Shown piece after piece: positions 24,001 through 29,842 of a stretch of 37,264 nt of DNA. The position numbers and the translations under genes are program-made. The DNA is taken from positions 1 to 37,264 of the forward strand of contig BMAT01014024.1 of NCBI GenBank assembly GCA_019649035.1. The letters run 5' to 3'. Numbering within the stretch: the first letter of the stretch is position 1; each line of letters opens with the position of its first letter. The notes below the pieces were generated by a model that worked only from the letters and a program-made list of their open reading frames with translations, searched no databases and was not told the DNA's origin. Source of the DNA: Elysia marginata. Taxonomy: Eukaryota; Mollusca; Gastropoda; Plakobranchidae.

Positions 24001-24973
24001 CAATACTGTCAGTGCAAACTTTTAGATTTATCCAAACTGGCCGTCTTCATTTCGGCTCATGTGTGTGTCTGTGATCACCCTGGACAAGTGCAATAGCAAG
24101 ATATGATCCAAAACCCTAGCATTACTAGAGCTATTACTAAGCTCAAATAACAAGTAGAACAGAGAAAGCTTAATTTTGATTTCTAAACACTCTTTAATAA
24201 AAATCCATTTTGCTTATAGCAAAACTTATTTTGAGAATAGAATGGAAAAAAAAAAAGTTAAGCCGGAGGAAAGTATCAATCATTTGAAGTAGGACCAGGA
24301 ATGCTTTATTATTGTCATTTGCTTACATCGATGTGTGGTAACTTAAAATTATGAATTTTATTTGAAAAAATAAATAAATAGAAGTTCAGCTATATGGCAT
24401 TTGCATCTTTTTATAATTAAAAAGAAAGACATCATTATGAAAAATTAATTTAAGATGTGAAATTTGTCGCATTATTTAAAAAGATAGAGATGCCTTTGAA
24501 ACATTCAGAAAGTTAAGTTGTCTTTTAGTCAAATGATGAAAAAGAAAAAAATTCATAGAAGTTGATTCAGACTCAGAGTGCCTTAAAAGTTGAAGAAGTA
24601 AAAAAATTTAGCACTGCTTGAACAGACTTCTAAATGATTTCCAGAAAATGAGTTAAGACAACCAATCATATCTCTAAGATTTTATGGTCTTTACTGATTT
24701 TGAAGAGGTATAAATTTTTCATGTGATTGCAGTTTTGTCAATTTATAAAGTAAATTACTTACAGTAGATTTAGGATTAGTAGATTTTTTTTTTGACAATT
24801 AAGGAAATGTTCTGCTCCTTGTTCCCCTACGCTCATGTCGAGTATGGTACTACCTTTACCTTTACCTTACCCGATACTTAGTTTTAATTTTTCTCTCTCT
24901 CTCTCTCTTTTTTTCCACATTGCAGGCCAAGCTGCTAGTGCAAGCCTTCAGAGCGAAACTTTTGCCTTGCTAA
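1942..24973 (+). CDS. MPHOSPH8: MPHOSPH8 (MPP8) orthologue, HUSH complex chromodomain/ankyrin protein; 5' partial, 14 exons
   Basis: Known role: MPP8 reads H3K9 methylation with its chromodomain and, with TASOR and periphilin, forms the nuclear HUSH complex that spreads heterochromatin over transposons and other foreign DNA. Seen: joining 14 exons (1942-2091, 2766-3519, 5594-5743, 12751-14040, 15888-15952, 17162-17207, 18032-18172, 18618-18715, 19383-19478, 20902-21056, 22524-22675, 23359-23486, 23805-23891, 24926-24973) gives 3360 nt with matching phases, 1119 residues and TAA. In order: chromodomain second half with YKVRWKGY and DTW (residues 1-30), acidic and basic stretch, Ser-rich linker (about 150-780), ankyrin repeats (about 819-980), and the MPP8 C-terminal domain ending AKLLVQAFRAKLLPC. 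Recalled human MPP8 (860 aa) aligns in the chromodomain, ankyrin block and C terminus (human GILLFIFHA against GFILFIAHT here). The linker is longer than in human. The start codon and chromodomain N half lie left of the window. CDY-type proteins are excluded by the ankyrin and C-terminal match. Confidence 0.93.
2092..2765 (+). other. MPHOSPH8 intron 1
   Basis: GT-AG intron with no gene seen. A short perfect hairpin, CCACTGTT/AACAGTGG with a 5-nt loop, sits at 2694-2714, about 50 nt before the acceptor; it may be a trace of a short TIR element. Confidence 0.6.
2766..3519 (+). CDS. MPHOSPH8: MPHOSPH8 exon 2: acidic/basic linker
   Basis: 754 nt, enters in phase 0 and leaves with one base (CCA G|GTAAAA). 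It encodes AQKSVKETCENVEKFAKAAA, then an acidic patch NSSDEDGNDYDPEY that looks like a casein kinase 2 target. Next comes an ordered-looking motif, FWKDLELGRHQNHIDVFGLD followed by LYSKVKGCRR. The rest is Ser/Thr/Lys-rich with possible nuclear localisation stretches (SRAKKRSSD; SAKRSRRSKE). I cannot align the last two thirds to human MPP8 by eye; this linker is fast evolving. Acceptor tttcattacAG is good. Confidence 0.9.
3520..5593 (+). other. MPHOSPH8 intron 2
   Basis: GT-AG intron of 2.1 kb. It holds a SINE (4322-4570) with flanking target duplications. The rest is unannotated AT-rich sequence with several short A or T tracts. Confidence 0.7.
4322..4570 (+). mobile_element. tRNA-derived SINE with 13-bp target-site duplications
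   Basis: A perfect 13-bp direct repeat, TCACTAACACTTA, flanks the element at 4309-4321 and 4571-4583. The head has a pol III A box (TAGCTCAGTTGGTAGAG, 4333-4349) and B box (GGGTTCAAGCC, from 4376) about 30 bp apart, as in a tRNA. A roughly 150-bp body and a short-repeat tail (ATCAATCATTCAATCAATCA) follow. About 249 bp overall. The intact duplication suggests a fairly young insertion. Family name not assigned. Confidence 0.88.
5594..5743 (+). CDS. MPHOSPH8: MPHOSPH8 exon 3: short linker exon, 1-1 phase
   Basis: 150 nt entering and leaving in phase 1, so it could be skipped without changing frame. It encodes a linker with GQCSDKTGEMLCEVFKTPGK and IAEEDVIKAEEIVKLRSG. Acceptor cttttgctcAG and donor TCAG|GTAAGC are both strong. 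No domain is recognised. Membership in the gene is inferred from phase compatibility with exons 2 and 4. Confidence 0.78.
6848..7294 (-). mobile_element. 447-bp TIR element, copy A
   Basis: On the - strand this matches 16247-16690 along its whole length, with many substitutions and small indels. Ends are inverted: both termini read inward as TATGTC(C/T)... through CCAAATGAGTCT. The interior has landmark pieces shared by both copies, such as TTTTCTCTACTTTCAAATAC and TTGAAGTTGGCAGGGTTA. No reading frame is evident, so it is a non-autonomous DNA element (MITE-like), possibly with TA target sites. The superfamily is not certain. Confidence 0.75.
8880..9058 (+). repeat. Degenerate (AGT/AGC)n, then (AAG)n-(AAC)n compound microsatellite
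   Basis: About 110 bp of imperfect AGT/AGC triplets lead into GAAGAAG repeats (about 9000-9028) and then nine or so AAC triplets to 9058. Reading frames across it are only homopolymer-like translations of the repeat. Confidence 0.9.
9494..9501 (+). promoter_or_regulatory. TATA-box-like motif TATAAATA in intron 3
   Basis: TATAAATA sits just after a 200-bp stretch with unusually many CpGs for this AT-rich DNA (about 9290-9450). It is about 390 bp before the ATG of a 122-codon frame at 9892. It resembles a core promoter, but one motif in AT-rich DNA is weak evidence. Confidence 0.25.
9892..10260 (+). CDS. Unrecognised 122-codon reading frame inside MPHOSPH8 intron 3
   Basis: ATG to TAG on the + strand; starts MLLFFAEVDLGPSMDIGISN, with a basic run (SKRKKKKQW) and an ordinary mixed composition. 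It does not look like a translated repeat. I recognise no domain or family. It could be a chance frame, a decayed transposon piece, or an unknown nested gene or alternative exon. Its position next to the TATA-like and CpG-rich segments is the only reason to keep it. Confidence 0.2.
   Translation: MLLFFAEVDLGPSMDIGISNSKRKKKKQWCLAINCTTGRYKRPCLTQDLSSFTQDISPALRHLHEDNNGQTRNLPRLHIVEAFKVKVAQMEPRDRLCIHVLDRLVLEEMSLECSLSHNIEHG
10450..10615 (+). promoter_or_regulatory. CpG-rich promoter-like segment with GC box and YY1-like site
   Basis: Contains GCGCGCC, CCGCGCTCA and GGCGCTGGCGGGCGGGGCGCGG (split here as GGCGCTGGC and GGGCGGGGC, the latter a GC box at 10502-10510). An AAGATGGCG motif at 10605-10613 resembles the YY1 site that often lies at or just after a start site. 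The surrounding DNA is AT-rich and CpG-poor. Inference: an internal promoter that would give an MPHOSPH8 transcript starting before exon 4, without chromodomain coding sequence. Translation could start at ATG 13002. Confidence 0.4.
10650..10970. repeat. TCTAGATCTAGA-dense palindromic block
   Basis: A roughly 320-bp stretch in which the self-complementary string CTAGATCT and close variants occur more than ten times at irregular spacing. Smaller clusters of the same motif occur near 780-860, 11340-11395, 21425-21445 and 30735-30775. It is not a regular tandem array. Confidence 0.8.
11031..11126 (+). mobile_element. hAT-like MITE, copy 1, 96 bp
   Basis: Flanked by a perfect 8-bp duplication, ATTATATC (11023-11030 and 11127-11134). 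Terminal inverted repeats of about 26 bp end in ATTGGCCCGCTG on each side, with roughly four mismatches. The 8-bp duplication points to the hAT superfamily. Too short to code. Confidence 0.85.
11197..11291 (-). mobile_element. hAT-like MITE, copy 2, 95 bp, opposite orientation
   Basis: Same family as 11031-11126, inverted. It has its own near-perfect 8-bp duplication, CCACACTT (11189-11196) and CCACACTA (11292-11299), so it inserted independently. A possibly related, longer and more decayed element may run from about 11640 (AATCCTGGGATTGGCCCTCT) to about 11926. Confidence 0.82.
12751..14040 (+). CDS. MPHOSPH8: MPHOSPH8 exon 4: large Ser-rich disordered linker
   Basis: 1290 nt, phase 1 to phase 1; acceptor cttccctttAG, donor AAG|GTGGGT. 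It encodes about 430 residues, very rich in Ser, Thr, Pro and Gly, including runs such as SSSTSTTTSSSTAS and SSSSSSTL, so it is probably disordered and heavily phosphorylated. Near the start is a small Cys cluster, CLWGGACNRSDCRSNRRR (C-x5-C-x4-C), followed by basic residues. The first in-frame ATG is at 13002. Ending on one base makes the following GAT codon with exon 5. Confidence 0.9.
14041..15887 (+). other. MPHOSPH8 intron 4
   Basis: 1.85 kb, GT-AG. No gene seen. Contains a 61-bp tandem pair at 15376-15497 and a looser direct repeat (AATTGCAGAGTT) near 15167 and 15271. Confidence 0.65.
15376..15497. repeat. 61-bp tandem duplication
   Basis: Two units begin GGAATAACGA at 15376 and 15437 and share AAAGCAACAATACACCTAAC; several substitutions separate them. 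Intronic. Confidence 0.85.
15888..15952 (+). CDS. MPHOSPH8: MPHOSPH8 exon 5
   Basis: 65 nt encoding DSDIDRRISTLTCDDLEDFIDQ. The LEDF piece corresponds to the human MPP8 stretch MKLEDFQKHLDG just before the ankyrin repeats. Acceptor catctctccAG, donor CAG|GTATTG; enters phase 1, leaves phase 0. Confidence 0.88.
15953..17161 (+). other. MPHOSPH8 intron 5
   Basis: 1.2 kb, GT-AG, about a third of it filled by the TIR element at 16247-16690. Nothing else recognised. Confidence 0.65.
16247..16690 (+). mobile_element. 444-bp TIR element, copy B
   Basis: Forward copy of the element at 6848-7294. Left end TATGTCTTGCAACTAGTC, then AAAATGAGTCTC; right end GACTCATTTGGAGAGAATGC, then GAGACATA, the inverted counterpart. 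Both copies are about equally long, so the ends are probably real. No coding capacity. Confidence 0.75.
17162..17207 (+). CDS. MPHOSPH8: MPHOSPH8 exon 6 (46-nt microexon-sized)
   Basis: Encodes GEERFGQKESSFITN plus one base. Acceptor ttgtttcAG and donor AATG|GTAAGC. It bridges the LEDF segment and the ankyrin block, where human MPP8 has DGKDENFAATDAIPSN. Phase 0 in, phase 1 out. Confidence 0.85.
17208..18031 (+). other. MPHOSPH8 intron 6
   Basis: 0.8 kb, GT-AG. Holds an uninterrupted poly-G run (17529-17552). Nothing else recognised. Confidence 0.65.
17529..17552 (+). repeat. Poly-G run of 24
   Basis: Twenty-four consecutive G between TTTCA and TGATTTTTTTT. Such a run can form G-quadruplex DNA or RNA. 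Exact length is unreliable in most sequencing chemistries. Confidence 0.85.
18032..18172 (+). CDS. MPHOSPH8: MPHOSPH8 exon 7: start of ankyrin repeats
   Basis: Encodes ADLLQAVILNKAEVVKKAIR... and ends NTGHTLLMKAVQKG, an ankyrin turn and helix. Human MPP8 has LRDAVKNGDYITVKVAL and SSGMTLVMLAAAGG at the same places. Acceptor tgttctgttcAG, donor AAGG|GTAAGT. Confidence 0.93.
18173..18617 (+). other. MPHOSPH8 intron 7
   Basis: 445 bp, GT-AG, T-rich in the middle; no feature seen. Confidence 0.65.
18618..18715 (+). CDS. MPHOSPH8: MPHOSPH8 exon 8: ankyrin repeat
   Basis: Encodes SIAITEMLLEYGVKVNSQQA then NGMTALMIAAEQ. This matches human LLRLLITKGAKVNGRQKNG followed by TTALIHAAEK in register. Acceptor ccactttAG, donor CAG|GTAACT. 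Phase 1 to 0. Confidence 0.95.
18716..19382 (+). other. MPHOSPH8 intron 8
   Basis: 667 bp, GT-AG; no feature recognised. Confidence 0.65.
19383..19478 (+). CDS. MPHOSPH8: MPHOSPH8 exon 9: ankyrin repeat
   Basis: 96 nt, phase 0-0, encoding NNTGLVALLLKYGANSSLYT and AETAIMK. Human MPP8 has NFLTTVAILLEAGAFVNVQQ and GETALMK. Acceptor tgtaaaacAG, donor AAG|GTAACT. Confidence 0.95.
19479..20901 (+). other. MPHOSPH8 intron 9
   Basis: 1.4 kb, GT-AG. Contains the 38-bp minisatellite (19589-19854), a short 25-bp direct repeat (GGCGCAACTGATTTCCAT at 20467 and 20492) and an interrupted T11/G10 stretch around 20605-20656. Confidence 0.7.
19589..19854 (+). repeat. 38-bp minisatellite, seven copies, three-unit higher order
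   Basis: Units start at 19589, 19627, 19665, 19703, 19741, 19779 and 19817, each beginning GCATACATC and ending ACATTACTA or similar, with no length change. Diagnostic trimers within the unit run CATAAC, CATGAC, CATTAC, CATAAC, CATGAC, CATTAC, CATGAC, showing a 114-bp superunit. Confidence 0.95.
20902..21056 (+). CDS. MPHOSPH8: MPHOSPH8 exon 10: ankyrin repeats
   Basis: 155 nt encoding AIKRQQKDVVSLMLRVGVNL, then a last weaker repeat, VLELAIERRNPHIEALVRTH. Corresponds to human ACKRGNSDIVRLVIECGADC and the SALHFAKQSNN region. Acceptor gatgtggtcAG, donor AGAG|GTGAGA. Leaves in phase 2. Confidence 0.93.
21863..22013. repeat. Inverted repeat with internal 33-bp tandem pair
   Basis: Left end TTGCTATGGCTAGTC and right end GACTAGTCAAACCATAGCA are imperfect inverted copies. 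Between them, two 33-bp units begin TAGTCTCTCAGTATCTGGAC (21874) and TAGTCCCTCAGTAACTGGAC (21907). Could be a small hairpin element; no target duplication seen. Confidence 0.5.
22141..22209 (+). repeat. 23-bp tandem repeat, three copies
   Basis: Units GC(T/C)GTTTCGATGTCTTTGT-type at 22141, 22164 and 22187, the third with two or three changes. Confidence 0.9.
22524..22675 (+). CDS. MPHOSPH8: MPHOSPH8 exon 11: C-terminal domain
   Basis: 152 nt encoding LEQAFRSRVLATLGDTVELM, CFPLREAQDFEVKFNSF and IPPLAVG. Human MPP8 has VFPIACHRLCEGPDFSTDFN and YKPPQNIPEG here, so the pattern P-L/I...DF...F/F is shared. Acceptor ccaattttcAG, donor TCGG|GTGAGT. Confidence 0.93.
22676..23358 (+). other. MPHOSPH8 intron 11
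   Basis: 683 bp, GT-AG; no feature beyond T-tracts. Confidence 0.65.
23359..23486 (+). CDS. MPHOSPH8: MPHOSPH8 exon 12: C-terminal domain
   Basis: 128 nt encoding GEGFILFIAHTKINDKGVRC then GCPISSVVLNGITQSPLTK. Strong match to human GSGILLFIFHANFLGKEVIA and GPCSVQAVVLNDKFQLPVF. Donor AAG|GTGAGT is strong. Phase 1 to 0. Confidence 0.95.
23487..23804 (+). other. MPHOSPH8 intron 12
   Basis: 318 bp, GT-AG; nothing recognised. Confidence 0.65.
23805..23891 (+). CDS. MPHOSPH8: MPHOSPH8 exon 13, with GC splice donor
   Basis: 87 nt encoding EVNFVTSCHPIVTGCNTLRI then YKQADYTSK. The human counterpart is HFVYSFSPVAGPNKLFIRLT. No GT donor lies at the point where homology must jump to the last exon. The sequence AAG|GCAAGT at 23892 is the classic consensus of a GC-AG intron, and using it restores alignment and frame exactly. 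Confidence 0.9.
23892..24925 (+). other. MPHOSPH8 intron 13, GC-AG type
   Basis: 1.03 kb, beginning GCAAGT and ending GCAG. A truncated SINE end lies at 24811-24872, followed by a (TC)n tract just before the acceptor. Confidence 0.8.
24811..24872 (+). mobile_element. Truncated SINE 3' end, second family
   Basis: CTGCTCCTTGTTCCCCTACG followed by CTCATGTCGAGTATGG and CTACCTTTACCTTTACC matches, on the opposite strand, the tail end of the SINE at 33264-33497. Only about 60 bp remain. Confidence 0.75.
24926..24973 (+). CDS. MPHOSPH8: MPHOSPH8 last coding exon 14
   Basis: Fifteen codons and TAA: AKLLVQAFRAKLLPC. Human MPP8 ends AKVKLLIGAYRVQLQ, so the terminus is complete. Acceptor ccacattgcAG is preceded by an expanded (TC)n tract at about 24893-24908 that serves as the polypyrimidine tract. 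Confidence 0.93.
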   Translation, partial: AKLLVQAFRAKLLPC

Positions 24974-25159
24974 GTTGCTGGACTGAGTTGGCGCCAGCTA
25001 CAAAACCCTCTGACACGTAGAAAAATTAATAATGTTTAAAAGATGCCGCATTTCAAGATAAACAGCGAGTGGACGAAGGGAAGCACCCAAAGACTGTAGT
25101 TTCAGAGAGAATGAAAAACCTTAATGTGACATCGAAAAAGTTTCTGACGAAACAAGGCG

Positions 25160-25165
25160 AATAAA
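25160..25165 (+). terminator. Candidate MPHOSPH8 polyadenylation signal AATAAA
   Basis: AATAAA lies 187 nt after the TAA and is followed by a T/G-containing stretch (gagtgttt) about 30 nt on. It is the nearest canonical signal. The region is AT-rich and many later AATAAA-like hexamers exist, so a longer 3' UTR is possible. Confidence 0.4.
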
Positions 25166-26462
25166 ATGACCTCCATTGACAACATTCTACAGAATGCCAA
25201 GAGTGTTTATTAACCTAAAACATGACCCTGCTCAACACAAATTTAGACTATTTAACTATTTATTTATTTGTATAGAGTGTCCTATTGCTATGAATACCTT
25301 TGCTTATTGCCCTGCATGCTTTGACCTTTGTCTTACATCTCTTCAAATTAATAATCTTATTCCTTTCACATTGAAGACAAGGAAACGGGCCATTCTCGGC
25401 AATACATTTTCACTTTTTTTTTCTTTATATTATAAAACATACAGTGAGACAGTGACAGTCACTCTAATATTATTCAACTTTTAGTTAACAGTCAAATGTC
25501 TCATATGTTAGGCGTTTACCTATCTTGTGTATGTGTAGTTGGTAAAAATAGTGTCTAATTTTGGTGCATTTTTTCTTATTTTACATCCTCTTTGATGTAA
25601 TCTTTGTGCGCACATGTATGTAAGTTTGATGAAGGCTTGTATGTTATGATACCTCTGCCATATTTGTGAACTTTTTGTGATTTTCTTGTGGTCATAACTC
25701 AGTTACAAGTGACATTTTTAGATGGGAAAGAGGAAATAATGAATTGTCTTGTATGAATCTAGAAATATCTAAAAATGACATACAAAATTTTCCTCTTTGA
25801 AAAACCCTTCACTGCAAAATCTTTCCTTTATGTATAATGTAAAGAAAAATTCAAGTGGAAGGGTGATCCTTTAATTTATATAATTCTTTTGTGTGGCTTT
25901 TCAATGTGAAAGGAAAGCGCTTCTTATTCTTTTTTGTATGTTGACATAACCCTACAGTACCGGATTTCAGGAGAATCAGGGTTCAATTCTAGGAATCCCT
26001 GGATTTCAAGATTCAGCTACACGCTCATGCAGACCTTTTTCAAAATGGCTGCGCCATAGTTGCTTGCACTGCAGAAGATCATTGAAATTTGAAGATGTTT
26101 TTTTCCCAAGATGAAATGAGTCTAAAACTTTTATCACTTTTTTCCTTAACTAAAGTTAAAGCAGGTCATGTACTGTTCAGCTGTTGACTCGCACCCTGCC
26201 CGTGTGTTTTTGTTCCTTCTTCAATTTGCAGAATCAAAGGCTCTACCATTACCCTTAACTCCATTTTGTTTATTGAAATTTGAGTGGAGCAGCTAGTGAC
26301 GACTCTGTAATTTCATTTATGATTAAGCAATTTTTTACAGCGCCAACAAGCTTATCCCTAATCATGCACCATTATGTATGCATAGCGTATATGCACGTAC
26401 GTGAGTGTTTTTTTAAACTCAAACTTGAAACCTGCAGCTGTTGTCTTTGCTTTGCTAAACAA

Positions 26463-26547
26463 GAGCTAACGAGTTAGCCAGTGGAGGCTAGAGTTAGAGC
26501 TAACGAGTTAGCCAGTGGAGGCTAGAGTTAGAGATATAGAGTTAGCC
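26463..26547 (+). repeat. 34-bp tandem repeat, two copies and a partial third
   Basis: Units begin GAGCTAACGAGTTAGCCAGT at 26463 and 26497 and are identical; a decayed third (GAGTTAGCCAGG) follows. Confidence 0.88.
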
Positions 26548-27269
26548 AGGGTAAAAGTTTCACAGGAAGAGGAGGGGCTGGGGGGCTTTGCGTTTTCTTT
26601 TGCTATTGGGCTTGATACCAAAATACGTTATACGTAGAAAGAGAAGCAAGATGAATGATCTGAATCCATACATCATATTCATGTCTTTTCTGTCGTGGTG
26701 GATTTGAATGGTGGGTTTCCCTATCTGTAAGTGCCAATTCTTTGTTGTTCTATTTTGTCGGGGGAAGTCAGATTGTGAAAATTTGTAAAAAAAAACAATT
26801 CATAACTTTGATTGGCTAACAAGTACTCAAGACTATCTTTGAGTGGCACCATCCAATCTTCATCTCAACACTCATGTAACCACCTGCAACACATCTTTGC
26901 CATTAAAATTGACCAATGTATCCACCATGCCCAAGGCAGCATAGATTAATATATATATTTATATGGAAAAATTTTGCTGCACTTTATTTGTGCTTTTTAA
27001 GTTCTTAATATGTACTTGTATGTTTATTAATTTGCTATCAAGTTCCTCTTGATTTTAGATATGTATTTCACTGCTGACACGCACACATTCGTAAACTTTG
27101 ATTATAGTCAACCCATTTATGCTATGTATTATTATAAAGATTATCGTCATTCATCAAAACATATAGGCCTATGGATGTTTGCCACTGAGTTTGGACCTGA
27201 AGTGTTTGCCTCTTGCTGGCACTGTCTTCTCAAAATCTATGTATCTGTTGCCGTGATGAAGTAGTTTGT

Positions 27270-27498
27270 CCCTGTCCTGTCTTCGGTACAGGTGTAGAGT
27301 CTTTTTTTCTCTCTTGGCAAACAGAATAGTGAGTCAGTTTGTCATTGCTTTCCTTGTGGCCTCAACAGGCCTAGTTATCCATTAAGTTCTAGGTAGCACA
27401 TACCCGGTTCGCAAGTTCAAATTTGCCCAGACTGGGGATTGAACGAGGGTCGTCTAGGATAACATTTAGCAGTCAACCGTCCTACCGATTGAATAGGC
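27270..27498 (-). mobile_element. Diverged SINE, second family
   Basis: Same body as 33264-33497 on the same strand: shared TTTGCCCAGACTGGGGAT, TCAACCG(T/C)CCTACCGATTG and TTGCTTTCC(T/C)(T/C)G. On the - strand the head shows CAATCGGTAGGAC and GTTCAATCCCC, decayed A and B boxes. More diverged than the 33-kb copy; no clear target duplication. Confidence 0.7.
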
Positions 27499-27561
27499 AA
27501 ATCTTTCTTTTGTATGTCTTAAGTTTAGAGTTGTATTCATTTTTTTATTTGTTGTGGTTTG

Positions 27562-27634
27562 ATATCTGAAGTAATAATCTAATTGTAACACTTTGGTTTT
27601 ATATCTGAAGTAATAATCTAATTGTAACATTTTT
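27562..27634 (+). repeat. 39-bp tandem duplication
   Basis: ATATCTGAAGTAATAATCTA occurs at 27562 and 27601, followed by ATTGTAACA in both. Confidence 0.85.
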
Positions 27635-28489
27635 TTCATAATTTGTTTCCTACTGCATAAAAAGAAACCCAAAAATTTAATATGACTATTGTGTAATCAA
27701 ATGAACCTGAATTAATGGTTTGAGTGCTTACGGGTATAAAGTTAAAAGAAAAAAATTAACCCTAATATTTAGGTATGACATTATTTTATGGGTGTGTAAG
27801 GGTTTCAAGTAGAATTTCTTTTGAGGAAAAGAATAAGAAGCAATGTTTTGCATCATTATTTTAGGCTTTTGGAAGCTTTTTAGCTTCCTTCATGCTTTTT
27901 TTAATCTGTTATAATTCAAAGTTTTATTTATTGACTTTTTTGTTGTAAGTATTGTATAAAGCTGTTGCAATCAGTAACGTTTCTATAAATTATTTTATTA
28001 TGATTGGTTGTGTTTTTGATGTTTTGATATCCTACCCATAGTGCCATTACTCTCACCCTTTATAAACTCAAAGACCTTGAATTAATTTATATCTTTGTGA
28101 TTTGAAGTGAGTAGTTCCACAAGAGCTATGGATGTCTGTTTATCGTATGTTATGTATAATCCATACATATGTGAATCCGGTGTATGGATGTCTGTTTAGA
28201 TGTTATATGATATGTGAAACCGGTGTAGGATCAATGTGATTTGCACAGGCCAAATAATGCATGAGTCTTGTCGTAAATTTGCTTTTGTGTGTTGTACTCT
28301 CTGCAAATCTCTAAAACAAATTTAGAAATCCCAAGTCTAGTTTTAGTATTTCTATAAATGTTTTAAAAATCTTTGGCTAAGTTTGTTTGGCCATGTGTTT
28401 TTTTTCTTCCTTATTCAAATTAATATTAGAATTATATCTTCACAAGGTGTTCATGGTGTTGGTATTGCCTTTAAATTGGAAATTTTCGA

Positions 28490-28828
28490 CACTGGAATCC
28501 ACTTAAAGTCAACACCTTTAACCCTTTCACTGCCAGGCCTGAGTCTCACTCGGGGTAGACAATTCTTATTTAGTCTTATGAACGGTCAGAGAGACATAGT
28601 AAACCAAACACATCATTTCCTTTGTTAAAAAGCAGATTTGCAATTTTTTTCAGTTTTACTATTTTTTAACAAAGGCAGAATCTACTCGCCAGTGAAGGGG
28701 TGAAGGGAAACTCTTGCTGAAAGTCAACCCTCTTTTGCAGTCCCATTTTGTATTTCATAATATTTTTATGGTTAAAGTCAACACATTTCTTTCGGTCCCA
28801 AGGTGTTGACTTTATGAGGATCCTACTG
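28490..28828 (+). mobile_element. pogo/mariner-like TIR element with a nested insertion
   Basis: Inverted ends of 29 bp: CACTGGAATCCACTTAAAGT on the left and, read inward, CAGTAGGATCCTCATAAAGT on the right, both continuing CAACACCTT (24 of 29 match). A TA follows the right end. The interior is interrupted by 28522-28700. Non-coding. Confidence 0.7.
28522..28700 (+). mobile_element. piggyBac-like MITE nested in the pogo-like element
   Basis: Left end follows a TTAA (28518-28521) and reads CCCTTTCACTGCC; right end read inward is CCCCTTCACTGGC, followed by TGAA where TTAA would be expected. TTAA target choice and CCC(T/C)TT ends are typical of piggyBac. About 179 bp, non-coding. Confidence 0.62.
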
Positions 28829-29842
28829 TATTTCCTTGTCTTTATTTAACAAATCATTTTGGTTCAATTCTTAAGAGTTCCCAACTTTGATGTTGTATGC
28901 ATGCTAACAGTGAATGTAGTTTTCAGCACAGGCAAATTACTTGGTGTTTATACTTGTATTTAAGTTTTAATTATCAGTATAACACTACCAAATGTATCGA
29001 GATATTGAATATCGAAATAATCTGCATTTATAAGCTTTATACATCAATGAAATGAAAAGATCTTTCATCATTTATGTTAACATACCAAGACCTATCTATG
29101 TCGTGATGCTGTATGAACTCCATGAACTAATTATTATATAACCTAAAAAACATGAAATTTACCAGTGTAGAATATAGAATTTTAAAGAATATAAAATGAC
29201 TTGGTCAATCATACTAATTGCTATGCGATATATGATATGGCATATGGAAGCACAAAGCTGAAAAGTCGTGTGCTCATCAAGTGATAGTCAATTCTGTGAT
29301 CTTTGAAAGGATGTGTTAACAGCTGGCCCACTGATTTATATTGAACTACATGTGAATGAGCCTCTGAAAAAAAGAAAAGCAAGCTGAGATTATAGTTAAT
29401 AGCAATACCGAAAAGCAACAGGGGCCTCAATTCAACAAGTTCTGTACAAAAAATCCCTCTGGATGCTTTCCATGAACAATTTTGACGCCTAATGAAATAG
29501 ACCATGTTTTTTCTATACTTTAGTATACACCACATGGCTTAAATCAAGGCATAATTTTAGCCATACACAACTCTTAAGTAATTTGTAAAGTTTTTCCTCT
29601 GATCTTATGATAACACCTTCGCATGACTCAATTTATGGTAGCTTTAAATAGATCATTAGAGATTGGAAATGTTATAGGTTTATGTCTTCAAGGCATTGTT
29701 TTAGCTTCTGATCAATTTTAACTACTGGCTCTCAACCCCTTGGACTCAACATGGGGCATAAATCTAATAAATTCACATCCTCTGTAAGACTTGTTTTGTT
29801 GTTTTTTGTTGCAACTTTTGATTGTGCTGAGTGGAAGAGTAA

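Noticed and set aside
29221-29535. 104-codon - strand frame in the intergenic region
   Set aside because: No recognisable motif, AT-rich composition, no splice or promoter context.
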